From Chlamydiia bacterium (GTDB taxonomy: Bacteria > Chlamydiota > Chlamydiia > Chlamydiales > FEN-1388), in NCBI GenBank assembly GCA_023269335.1, contig JAHFTM010000118.1, forward strand, positions 1 to 6,097: a DNA stretch of 6,097 nucleotides, given 5' to 3'. Each line of letters starts with the position of its first letter. Position 1 is the stretch's first letter. Made by a program: the position numbers and the translations under genes. Below the pieces are notes generated by a model, which saw only the letters and a list, made by a program, of their open reading frames with translations, was not told where the DNA came from and did not search any database. This document shows positions 1 to 6,097 of this stretch, piece after piece.

Positions 1-20
1 ACCTTCCACTTTTTGTCATT

Positions 21-1721
21 TCAGTGCAAGAGGACAATCTCATTTGCTTTTTTAAGTGCCTCTTCAAGGGTAGGAAAAAAGCGTTCGCTGCCAATCGCTT
101 TTTTGACACCGCTTTTTTGTAAAATATGCATCACATCAGGACGCACTTCGCTTAAGAGAAACTCAATTTTTAGGCCTTTGCATTTTTTATAAAATTGCTT
201 GAGTGCCTGCATGCCCGAGCCATCAATAAGAGGTACATGAGGCAAACGTAGGATAAAAACAGTTGGTTTTTTATTTAAACGGCGCAGCACTTCATTTAAA
301 AGGTCAGCAACGCCAAAGAAAAATGGCCCATCTATTTCAAACACTTCCACACCAGAAGGGATAACGCTTGATTCTTTTGCAGCTTTGCCATCTTCTTGGT
401 CTTTTTTGCCTTCTTCACTACTTTCTTTACGCATGAATTCATACACTTTGATCGTCGTTTTCTCTGACATATGTTTTAAAAAGAGAAACGCTGCCAAAAG
501 CACGCCTGCTTGCACTGCGACCGTTAAGTCGATAAAAACTGTGAGGCTAAATGTGGTGAGTAAAACAACAATATCGCTTTTAGGCCCTTTTAAAAGATTT
601 TTGAAGTGGTCAAACTCTGCCATATTGTAGGCAACAAAGATCAGAATGGCTGCCAAAGTAGCCAGGGGAATTTTTCCGGCAAGTGGAGCCAGCATAACCA
701 TTAAAATAAAAAGTGTAACTGCTGAGAACATTCCTGCAAAAGGTGTTCGGGCATTCAATTGAACGCTTGCTGTAGTTCGAGCAATAGCACCTGTTGCTGG
801 GATACCGCCAAAAATAATCGAGCCCACATTGCCGATTCCTTGCGCTATAAGCTCAAGGTTTGGCTTATGTCTAAACCCGAGCATACCATCTGAGACAACA
901 GCACAAAGAAGCGACTCAATAGCACAAAGTAGGGCAATAGCTATGGCGTCAGGAAACATGAGTTGAATGGTATCAAAAGAGATTTTTTCCCAAGGAAATG
1001 AGGGTATGGGCAAGCTGCTTGGTACCGGACCAAATTTTTTTTCAATGGTATCGACAGGAATGTCAAAGAAATAAACCAGCATCCCTGCAAGTATGGTAGC
1101 AATGATAGCGCCTGGAATTTTTCGCGACACTCTTCGGAGCAATAAAATGAGGGCGAGAGTAAAAGCAGCAATCAATGGAGCTGCGTAGTTGACGCTATCT
1201 TTGTATTCAATGTATTGAGCGAGGCGTTGAAAAAATTCCGCCTTAGGGTGGGGGATTTTCAAGCCCCAAAAGTCTTTCATCTGATTGAAGAAAAGAGAGG
1301 TAGCAATGCCAGTTGTAAAGCCGCACGTCACTGGATAGGGGATAAAGCGGATGTAAGAGCCGCACTTTGCCAGGCCCATGGTAATGAGTATCAAAGCAGC
1401 AAGCAGGGTTGCTACGATGAGCCCCTCATAGCCTTGTCTTTGGACAATGTCAAAAATAATCACTACAAACGCGCCGGTAGGGCCAGAAATAGAAACTCTA
1501 CTTCCGCCGAACAGCGAAATCAAAAAGCCGGCGATGATCGCTGTGAAAAGACCTCTGGCAGGATCAACACCTGCTCCAATGGCAAAGGCCATAACAAGAG
1601 GCAGTGAGATGACGCCTACCGTAATACCGGCAGTCAGATCATTAAACAACTGTTTTTTTGAATAGCCTTCACGAAGGCAAACAGCTGTTTTTGGAGTGAA
1701 GGCTTCAAGATCAAATTTCAT
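21..1721 (-). CDS. SulP-family anion transporter (sulfate/bicarbonate/dicarboxylate type) with C-terminal STAS domain
   Basis: Inner-membrane secondary transporter of 566 aa, a normal length for bacterial SulP proteins. Residues about 25-418 form the hydrophobic transporter core with many membrane segments. It contains the family signature GGSRVSISGPTGA near 72-84, which in SulP structures lies at the substrate site, and the conserved GGIPATGAIART near 305-316. A charged linker rich in Lys, Glu and Ser (about 430-453) joins the core to a cytoplasmic STAS domain (about 455-560). The domain contains GPFFFGVADLL and the loop DGSGMQAL (499-506 region), the position of the phosphorylatable Ser in SpoIIAA-type STAS domains; here that Ser (S502) is present. 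The ATG start is supported by an AGGGA ribosome binding site 8 nt upstream. The gene stands alone and diverges from the plus-strand cluster. The family transports sulfate, bicarbonate or C4-dicarboxylates, and the sequence does not decide which. Family assignment is very secure, substrate is open. Confidence 0.96.
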   Translation of the reverse strand: MKFDLEAFTPKTAVCLREGYSKKQLFNDLTAGITVGVISLPLVMAFAIGAGVDPARGLFTAIIAGFLISLFGGSRVSISGPTGAFVVIIFDIVQRQGYEGLIVATLLAALILITMGLAKCGSYIRFIPYPVTCGFTTGIATSLFFNQMKDFWGLKIPHPKAEFFQRLAQYIEYKDSVNYAAPLIAAFTLALILLLRRVSRKIPGAIIATILAGMLVYFFDIPVDTIEKKFGPVPSSLPIPSFPWEKISFDTIQLMFPDAIAIALLCAIESLLCAVVSDGMLGFRHKPNLELIAQGIGNVGSIIFGGIPATGAIARTTASVQLNARTPFAGMFSAVTLFILMVMLAPLAGKIPLATLAAILIFVAYNMAEFDHFKNLLKGPKSDIVVLLTTFSLTVFIDLTVAVQAGVLLAAFLFLKHMSEKTTIKVYEFMRKESSEEGKKDQEDGKAAKESSVIPSGVEVFEIDGPFFFGVADLLNEVLRRLNKKPTVFILRLPHVPLIDGSGMQALKQFYKKCKGLKIEFLLSEVRPDVMHILQKSGVKKAIGSERFFPTLEEALKKANEIVLLH

Positions 1722-1747
1722 AGCTACGATCCCTAAGAATTGATGCT

Positions 1748-1776
1748 ATAGTAGCAAAATGAATGCAAGAAAGCCA
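1748..1776 (-). promoter_or_regulatory. Possible sigma-70-type promoter for the SulP gene
   Basis: Read on the minus strand, a TACTAT -10-like hexamer (1748-1753) lies 17 nt downstream of TGGCTT (1771-1776), a poor match to the -35 consensus TTGACA. The -10 element is about 27 nt upstream of the SulP ATG, leaving room for the AGGGA ribosome binding site at 1730-1734. Spacing is ideal but the -35 match is weak, so this is a candidate only. No convincing promoter was seen for the divergent plus-strand gene in the same 104-bp intergenic region. Confidence 0.3.
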
Positions 1777-1825
1777 GGCGATTTGCTAACATGGTCATTC
1801 AAATTTTCAAATTTTGGATGCATCT

Positions 1826-4192
1826 ATGCTAGAATTTTTTCGTCGTTACCAGAAGTTTTTCTTTATCATCATCACCGTTGTGATCGTCATTTCCTTCACT
1901 TTTTTTGGCACTTATGAGGCTTTTTCTGGGCCAAAAGAAAAGGATACAGTTGCCTTTACAGCAGTTGATGGAACGAAAATCTACAGCCGCGAGTTGAATG
2001 ACCTAGTCAACTTTTTAGCAGTTGATTGGCAAGCCCATCTGCACTGGAATGTTGCTTGGGGAGCCAATCCCTTTAACGATGATGTCATCACTAATAACTT
2101 CCTTAGTACTGGTGTTGCAGAAGTTATCGTAGCCCCTTACCTCCCCAAGCTTCGAAAAGAGCTGAATAGCCGCCTCGAAAAAGAAAAGCGCTTCATGCCA
2201 TATGCCAATCCAAGGGCTCCATTTGTTGGTGTAGAGCAGGTGTGGAGTTATTTTGCGCCAGATCTAAAGAAAAATTTTGATGCATTAAAAAGTCAATCTG
2301 ATGCAGCTTCCGCAGAAGCGTTTTCTGATCGTGTAAATCTCTTTTTAGCAGAGCGTCGTTTTCCTTCAAGCTATCTGAAGCAGATTTTGCGCTATCAGGA
2401 AACTCAGCAGTCTTGGCTCACTCCAGATGAAGATTTACCCCGCCGTGACCTAGCTCTTTTTGGCTATCATTCCGTGCAAGACTGGTTTGGCAAAGACTTT
2501 TTACAGCTCATGGCAGAGTATATCATCAACACAGCAAAAATTGCTGAAGAAAAGGGCTTCCAAGTAAGTAAAGAAGAGGCAATGCAGTCAGTAATGACCA
2601 ATTTGCAGAAAAGCTTTAAAGAAGCAAAGGCAAACCCCTACTTCGCTGTGCGTAACATAAGTGAGTACTACCTTGACGCGCTGCGTAGGCTGAATATGGA
2701 TGAGGCTCGCCTCATAAGTCTTTGGAGGCAGATACTCCTTTTCCGCAACTATTTTGAGGTCAATGCAGACTCTATTTTGGTCTCTTCCTTGCCCTACAAC
2801 GACTTTTTGGCGCGTCAAAATGAATATGTAGAAGCCAATGTCTTTAAACTTCCTTCAGAGCTCTGTTTTCAGACAATGGCAGACGTTGAAAAATTTGAGC
2901 TTTATGTTGCTGCCGTGCGTGAGCCGAAAGAGGCAAAAGCAAAGGGCCTCTTTGCTTTGCCGCAAAAGTATCTTCTGCCACAAGAAGTAAAAAAAATCTA
3001 CCCTGAGCTTGTGCAAAAGCGATACAGGTTGCGCTACGCGACATGTAGTAAAGAGGCGCTTGAAGCCAAAATCGGCGTTAAGAAAACGTGGGAATGGGAA
3101 GCAGAAGGTGACAATTGGAAAGTGCTGCAGAATAAGTTTCCAGAATTAGCAGGGAAAGTAGCGCAAACAAAAGAAGAACGCTCTGTATTGCTTGATGCAC
3201 TTGATTCAAAGACAAGAGGGCGTGTAGATGAGTTTTCTCGAATGCAAATCGTAGACCAGCATCCTGAATGGATTAAGGATTCGCTAGCTACTCTTACTTT
3301 GAAAGAAGAGGTAGTTGATGTTCGCGAACAGGGCGGTAGGCTTCCATTTATTGGTGTCCAGGATCGTGCACAACTTATGGCTGTTTTAGATAAAGCCCCT
3401 CTACAAGAGCTTTCAGAAAAACTTGCTGCCTACTCACAAGATAAGATTCACTACTACCGTATCGAAGTGGTTGAAAAGCCTGAAAAAGAAGAGATCCTGA
3501 CTTTCAAAGAGGCAGTCAACGACGGCACATTGGATATGTTGTTAAATAAAGCGCTTGAAGCTACTTACTTAAGAGTACGTACACAAAAGTCAGCGCAGTT
3601 TGTACGAGATAATGGTGAATGGAAGGCTTTTGCAGAAGTGAAAGAGCAAATGGGTCAGATCCATTTTGAAGAGCTTATTCGTAGACTTGATGAAGAATGT
3701 GCCAAAGAAGAAAAAGCGTTTCCATTATTTTGTGACTGGAAAGATAAACCCAAAGCACGCGTTGCAGTAAGGCTTCTTCCCTACATGAAAGAGAGCTGGA
3801 AGAAAATGAAAGAACAGCCAGGGCTTGCTGCACAATTAGTAAGGGATCCGAAAATGGGACCGGAAAATGCATTTGTAGAGCAGTGGAAGCTTATAGAGCT
3901 TAATGAAAAAGCTGTGCGTAATGCTGATGTTTCAGCAGTTGACGTGAATGAGGCCTTTTCATTGAAGCCGGATACTTTTTCATCGCTGTGTTATAGGGGA
4001 AATGCAGGAATTACTTTCTTCAAGGTGTATAACAAGGGTGTTTTGCCATGTGAAGAGGATGTACGTGAAAAAGTAATGGAAGCAAGAGAGCTTCTAGGAA
4101 GAGGTCTGGAGCAAGAGCTTGCTAAAGTATTGCTTGTCCAGATGCAAGAAAAAGGAGCCCTTGAGCTGGAAGGTGATGGTGTTACAAAATAG
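1826..4192 (+). CDS. Membrane-anchored SurA_N/PpiD-like periplasmic chaperone-type protein, no parvulin motif seen
   Basis: Predicted single-pass inner-membrane protein of 788 aa with a large extracytoplasmic part. It begins with a short basic head, MLEFFRRYQK, followed by one hydrophobic segment (about 11-29) ending in FFGTY. This is the start typical of PpiD-like proteins, in which the helix anchors a periplasmic folding factor. The rest is long, charged and mostly helical. Residues about 222-350 resemble the helical SurA N-terminal chaperone region, and the C-terminus (about 727-780: ITFFKVYNKGVLP, then a long Glu/Lys-rich helix) resembles the last helix of PpiD-like proteins. The catalytic parvulin pattern of PpiC domains was not found, so a chaperone or scaffold without prolyl isomerase activity is more likely than an active enzyme. 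The start used is the ATG at 1826, with a weak GGA 7 nt before it; an in-frame TTG at 1814 would add 4 residues. First gene of an apparent three-gene operon. Family placement is by pattern only. Confidence 0.72.
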   Translation: MLEFFRRYQKFFFIIITVVIVISFTFFGTYEAFSGPKEKDTVAFTAVDGTKIYSRELNDLVNFLAVDWQAHLHWNVAWGANPFNDDVITNNFLSTGVAEVIVAPYLPKLRKELNSRLEKEKRFMPYANPRAPFVGVEQVWSYFAPDLKKNFDALKSQSDAASAEAFSDRVNLFLAERRFPSSYLKQILRYQETQQSWLTPDEDLPRRDLALFGYHSVQDWFGKDFLQLMAEYIINTAKIAEEKGFQVSKEEAMQSVMTNLQKSFKEAKANPYFAVRNISEYYLDALRRLNMDEARLISLWRQILLFRNYFEVNADSILVSSLPYNDFLARQNEYVEANVFKLPSELCFQTMADVEKFELYVAAVREPKEAKAKGLFALPQKYLLPQEVKKIYPELVQKRYRLRYATCSKEALEAKIGVKKTWEWEAEGDNWKVLQNKFPELAGKVAQTKEERSVLLDALDSKTRGRVDEFSRMQIVDQHPEWIKDSLATLTLKEEVVDVREQGGRLPFIGVQDRAQLMAVLDKAPLQELSEKLAAYSQDKIHYYRIEVVEKPEKEEILTFKEAVNDGTLDMLLNKALEATYLRVRTQKSAQFVRDNGEWKAFAEVKEQMGQIHFEELIRRLDEECAKEEKAFPLFCDWKDKPKARVAVRLLPYMKESWKKMKEQPGLAAQLVRDPKMGPENAFVEQWKLIELNEKAVRNADVSAVDVNEAFSLKPDTFSSLCYRGNAGITFFKVYNKGVLPCEEDVREKVMEARELLGRGLEQELAKVLLVQMQEKGALELEGDGVTK
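4168..4173 (+). promoter_or_regulatory. Ribosome binding site GGAAGG that decides the start of the downstream gene
   Basis: GGAAGG lies inside the last codons of the upstream gene. It is 2 nt before an ATG (4176) and 5 nt before an in-frame GTG (4179). The spacing fits the GTG better, while start-codon preference favours the ATG; the two differ by one residue. Either choice places initiation 14-17 nt before the upstream stop codon ends at 4192, a typical arrangement for translational coupling. Confidence 0.55.
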
Positions 4193-4838
4193 TGATTTTA
4201 ATGCCTTTGTCCCGCCGGAGTACTTTTTTTTACTTGAGGCAGATTGCTATAAATGGGATGGAAAATGGAATTCTCAGAAAGAGCTGCCTCAATTTTGCAA
4301 ACTGCTGCAAAATGAACCAGATCCTTTTGCTACAGTTTCCATGGCCTGGTCTCAATCAGGGGAGGAAAAAAGTAAAGGGGGAGGGCTCTATTTTTTTGTC
4401 GATGTAGAACAGCCAAACCCAGAGGTCGCATTTCCAGATGTCCATAAAGGGGACGCGATTGAATTTTTCATCGATACCAAGAACTTAAAGCAAGCCAGAA
4501 CGACGCATCGCTTCTGCCACCATTTTTACTTTCTTCCTGAACGGATAGAAGGAGTGATGGCGCGTGAAATTACCCGTTTTCGTACAGAAGATATCCATCC
4601 ACACTGTTCAAGTGATGAGTTAGAGGTAAAAATAGTGCGTAAGAAAAAAAGCTATACCGCTGAGATCTTCATTCCAGAAAAATGTTTGGTAGGCTTTCAA
4701 CCTGAAAAGGGGTCTTCAATTGGTTTTACCTATAGAATCAATCGTACAAATGAAAAAGCGCAGCACTTTGTGCTTTCATCAAGCTATTGCCAAATAGATC
4801 AATATCCCTATCTCTGGTCTACAGTTACATTTACATAA
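4176..4838 (+). CDS. CBM9-like (carbohydrate-binding module family 9 type) beta-sandwich protein, function unknown
   Basis: Protein of 220 aa, counted from the ATG. It shows the strand pattern of the CBM9-like/DOMON-type fold: GLYFFVDV (70-77), GDAIEFFID (92-100), YTAEIFIPEKCL (160-171), SIGFTYRINR (181-190) and a closing YLWSTVTF (212-219). The D-x-[IV]-E-[FI]-[FY]-[IL]-D core and the ending with a conserved Trp are typical. Family members bind sugars or occur as accessory domains of secreted enzymes, but this protein has no signal peptide, no membrane segment and no attached catalytic domain, so it looks cytosolic. It contains six Cys and two His/Cys clusters: HRFCHH (111-116) and HPHC (141-144). 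A farther upstream in-frame start (TTG, 4119) would overlap the preceding gene by 74 bp and adds nothing domain-like, so it is not used. It overlaps the PpiD-like gene and is followed 13 nt later by the H-protein gene. The fold call is moderate; the biochemical role is unknown. Confidence 0.7.
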   Translation: MVLQNSDFNAFVPPEYFFLLEADCYKWDGKWNSQKELPQFCKLLQNEPDPFATVSMAWSQSGEEKSKGGGLYFFVDVEQPNPEVAFPDVHKGDAIEFFIDTKNLKQARTTHRFCHHFYFLPERIEGVMAREITRFRTEDIHPHCSSDELEVKIVRKKKSYTAEIFIPEKCLVGFQPEKGSSIGFTYRINRTNEKAQHFVLSSSYCQIDQYPYLWSTVTFT

Positions 4839-4851
4839 CAAAGAGTGTGCT

Positions 4852-5217
4852 ATGAAAAAATTTACAGAATCGCATGAATGGATAGAGTGTGCAAGTGATA
4901 TAGCAACAGTTGGCATTACCAAGTTTGCAGTTCAGGAAATTGGAGAAACGGTACATGTAGAGCTTCCTCCAGTAGGAAAAAAATTACGAACAGGTGATGT
5001 GGCAGCAGTGCTTGAATCGACGAAAGCTGCGATCGATATTGTAACACCTATTTCAGGTGAGGTCATTGCCACAAATAGCAGTCTTGAGACAGAGATAGAA
5101 AAAATGAACCACTCTCCAGAAGAAGAGGGTTGGCTTTTCAAGTTGCGCCCGCTTGATACTACAGAGCTTGACGGCTTGATGGATAGATCAAGCTATGAGA
5201 AGATGATGAAGCAATAG
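4852..5217 (+). CDS. gcvH: Glycine cleavage system H-type lipoyl-carrier protein
   Basis: Cytosolic carrier of 121 aa, close to the usual 125-130 aa of GcvH. In the glycine cleavage complex the H protein carries a lipoyl arm that shuttles the aminomethyl group between the P, T and L proteins. The sequence follows the family from end to end: FTESHEWIE at the N-terminus, VGITKFAVQEIGETVHVELP (20-39), the lipoylation motif VLESTKAAIDIVTPISGEV with acceptor Lys58, then an N-terminal Asn (N75) and the EEGWLFKL segment (91-98). Differences from common GcvH are Thr for Val before the acceptor Lys, and HSPEEEGW in place of the usual NEDPYGEGW. The start is ATG with a weak AGAG 6 nt upstream, 13 nt after the preceding stop, so it is probably the last gene of the operon. 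No gcvP, gcvT, lpd or lipoate ligase is visible. Chlamydiae are known to keep an H protein (called gcsH there) without the full system, so an alternative lipoyl-carrier or relay role is possible. Confidence 0.95.
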   Translation: MKKFTESHEWIECASDIATVGITKFAVQEIGETVHVELPPVGKKLRTGDVAAVLESTKAAIDIVTPISGEVIATNSSLETEIEKMNHSPEEEGWLFKLRPLDTTELDGLMDRSSYEKMMKQ

Positions 5218-5219
5218 AC

Positions 5220-5253
5220 AAAAAAGGCATCGACTTACAATCAGTCGATGCCT
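5220..5253 (-). terminator. Rho-independent terminator of the minus-strand gene pair
   Basis: A perfect 11-bp stem, AGGCATCGACT (5225-5235) with AGTCGATGCCT (5243-5253), encloses a 7-nt loop. On the minus strand the stem is followed directly by a run of T (complement of A at 5220-5224). It lies 11 nt beyond the stop codon of the 156-aa gene. On the plus strand the hairpin is followed by AAAAGATAC, so it is not a canonical terminator for the H-protein operon, although it may still act as a 3'-end barrier in this convergent junction. Confidence 0.88.
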
Positions 5254-5264
5254 AAAAGATACTG

Positions 5265-5735
5265 TTAGGTTGTTGATCTGTGGAGGTAATAAGGTGATGC
5301 TAAAGCAGTAACAGCGCAAGCTGCAATATCAATCACTTCTCTTCCGCCAATAAACCAACTAAGAGCTCTTATTGACTCAGCTGCCATAGCTAGGCCCAGC
5401 GCTTCGTCAGCTACTTGATTTCTCAAGCGAAAAATTTCATAACCTGCCCAGATAGCAAGCCTTGTTGGTAGTGGTAATGGTAAGAAGAAATAAAGAGTTG
5501 CAACTGGAATCGAGCTAAAAAGTTTTTGAACGATAATAGCTACTGGCTTAGGGAGATGTTCTTCTGTAATTTTTTTAAACTCTTCTCCAATCCAAAGCCC
5601 AGTATCTACAACTGCTGTAGCAATAGTACGCACTGTATTGTCAGTAGGTTTGACAATGGATGTATACACATTTTGACAGCCTGTTTGACATGCGCTATAG
5701 GCACTTTGATAGGCCTCAGTTACTAATGAAGTCAT
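5265..5735 (-). CDS. Hypothetical small hydrophobic protein, possibly membrane associated
   Basis: Protein of 156 aa that I do not recognise. The ATG start has an AAGGA ribosome binding site 7 nt upstream, and a strong terminator follows the stop, so it is very likely a real gene. The N-terminal 60 residues are polar with two Cys (C16, C20) and several Tyr and Thr. Residues about 64-103 are hydrophobic, including SSIPVATLYFFLPLPLP (74-90), and a second hydrophobic stretch covers about 133-150. This could give two membrane segments or a hairpin. There is no typical cleavable signal peptide. The gene upstream on the same strand, 54 bp away, has a similar layout (F-x-S-x-P, then LP, and a Cys exactly 17 residues from the end), suggesting paralogy. 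A chlamydial inclusion-membrane-like role could be imagined from the hydrophobic pattern, but nothing else supports it. Confidence 0.75.
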   Translation of the reverse strand: MTSLVTEAYQSAYSACQTGCQNVYTSIVKPTDNTVRTIATAVVDTGLWIGEEFKKITEEHLPKPVAIIVQKLFSSIPVATLYFFLPLPLPTRLAIWAGYEIFRLRNQVADEALGLAMAAESIRALSWFIGGREVIDIAACAVTALASPYYLHRSTT

Positions 5736-5757
5736 ATATTTTTCCTTATGTAAATAG

Positions 5758-5789
5758 GGCTAAGAGTACTTCATAGCCGTTTAATTAAA
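5758..5789. repeat. Imperfect inverted repeat and AT palindrome between the two minus-strand genes
   Basis: The arms GGCTA (5758-5762) and TAGCC (5774-5778) pair with one mismatch followed by two more pairs around a short loop. Next to it, TTTAATTAAA (5780-5789) is a perfect 10-bp palindrome that abuts the stop codon of the upstream gene. Neither is followed by a T-run in the minus-strand sense, so a terminator is unlikely. They may be an operator, a processing hairpin or chance in AT-rich spacer DNA. Confidence 0.3.
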
Positions 5790-6097
5790 CTAAGTTTGCT
5801 GTGCTCTATAGAAACAGCCGTATGCAAGAGTAGTATTGATACATACACGTATAAAATGGCCTACATTACCGGATGTAGCAAATAAAGCGAGATTGCTTGC
5901 GGCATGAATTAGGCAATCAAAAGCTGTTCCGTTATATACATTACGGTAGGTCTCTTGGCTAAATATATCCCGATCCATTATCTGGAAGCCAGTGAATGTT
6001 ATCAAGGCTGGCACAGTAACAAGAGAAGGTAGTAGCTGCCATGCCAGAATTATCGGAAGAGAGTTAAATGCTATCTGTGCTATTACGTTAAGAGGCT
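5790..6097 (-). CDS. Hypothetical hydrophobic protein, partial (5' end outside the window)
   Basis: The reading frame stays open from its TAG stop to the window edge, giving 101 visible C-terminal residues. An internal GTG at 6012-6014 could be taken as a start, but the frame continues 27 codons further without a stop and those codons encode plausible hydrophobic protein (for example SLPIILAWQLLP), so the gene is called partial. The visible part starts hydrophobic (about 4-40), has a polar middle (MDRDIFSQETYRN, near 40-52) and ends with alternating hydrophobic and small residues up to FYRAQQT. I do not recognise a family. Shared spaced residues with the 156-aa protein downstream suggest that the two are tandem duplicates and are transcribed together into the terminator at 5220-5253. 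The existence of the gene is likely but the function is unknown. Confidence 0.6.
   Translation of the reverse strand, partial: PLNVIAQIAFNSLPIILAWQLLPSLVTVPALITFTGFQIMDRDIFSQETYRNVYNGTAFDCLIHAASNLALFATSGNVGHFIRVCINTTLAYGCFYRAQQT

Noticed and set aside
1215..1665. Two plus-strand open frames (1215-1607 and 1447-1665) antisense to the SulP gene
   Set aside because: They lie wholly within the well-conserved transporter gene, encode low-complexity unlikely proteins and have no convincing ribosome binding site.
2588..3044. Minus-strand open frames inside the PpiD-like gene
   Set aside because: They are fully antisense to a long coding frame with coherent protein sequence, and have no independent support.
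4119..4175. Extended N-terminus for the CBM9-like protein from a TTG at 4119
   Set aside because: It would overlap the upstream gene by 74 bp and adds a short basic stretch with no signal-peptide or domain character. The ATG/GTG at 4176-4179 with GGAAGG is simpler, although a GGAG does lie 7 nt before the TTG.
4192..4407. Open frame overlapping the start of the CBM9-like gene in another frame
   Set aside because: It lies in the same region as a frame with clear fold-family patterns, and its own product shows no recognisable features.
5526..5726. Plus-strand open frame antisense to the 156-aa gene
   Set aside because: The minus-strand frame has a good ribosome binding site and a terminator. 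This one has neither.
6012..6014. GTG as the start of the right-most gene
   Set aside because: The frame is open for 27 more codons to the window edge with plausible hydrophobic protein and no stop, so the true start is probably outside the window.
1..6097. Mobile element, CRISPR array, tRNA/rRNA gene or defence system
   Set aside because: No transposase, integrase, regularly spaced repeats, cloverleaf-like sequence or recognisable defence-gene motifs were seen on either strand.

Overview
This window reads as bacterial chromosome, about 40-42% GC by eye, with tightly packed genes and no sign of insertion sequences, tRNA or rRNA genes, CRISPR arrays or phage genes. The best guess for the source is a Chlamydiota member, such as an environmental Parachlamydia- or Waddlia-type organism, or another PVC-group bacterium. 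That guess is an inference. It rests on a glycine-cleavage H-type protein gene with no other glycine-cleavage gene nearby, a membrane-anchored SurA/PpiD-like protein opening with MLEFFRRYQK, and small hydrophobic orphan proteins at the right edge. No marker here proves the taxonomy.

Left part (21-1721, minus strand): a complete SulP-family anion transporter with a C-terminal STAS domain. A short divergent intergenic region (1722-1825) separates it from a plus-strand cluster. On its minus strand this region holds a clear Shine-Dalgarno sequence and a possible promoter.

Middle part (1826-5217, plus strand): three genes that look like one operon. They are (i) a large single-pass membrane protein of about 788 aa with a SurA_N/PpiD-like architecture but no recognisable parvulin catalytic motif; (ii) a protein of about 220 aa with a CBM9-like beta-sandwich pattern, overlapping the first gene by 17 bp and with no signal peptide; (iii) an H-like lipoyl-carrier protein of 121 aa starting 13 nt after the second gene. 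The lipoyl-lysine motif is intact, so the carrier should be lipoylatable, but its partner enzymes are not in the window.

Right part (5218-6097, minus strand): a strong 11-bp hairpin at 5225-5253 carries a T-run only in the minus-strand sense, so it terminates the genes arriving from the right. Those are a 156-aa hydrophobic protein and, upstream of it, the 3' part of another hydrophobic gene that is open to the window edge. The two share spaced residues and an identical distance from a Cys to the C-terminus, which suggests a divergent tandem duplication. Neither could be named.

The most interesting material is the chaperone-like / CBM9-like / H-protein cluster and the uncharacterised tandem pair. 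No clearly novel multi-gene system can be demonstrated from this sequence alone.
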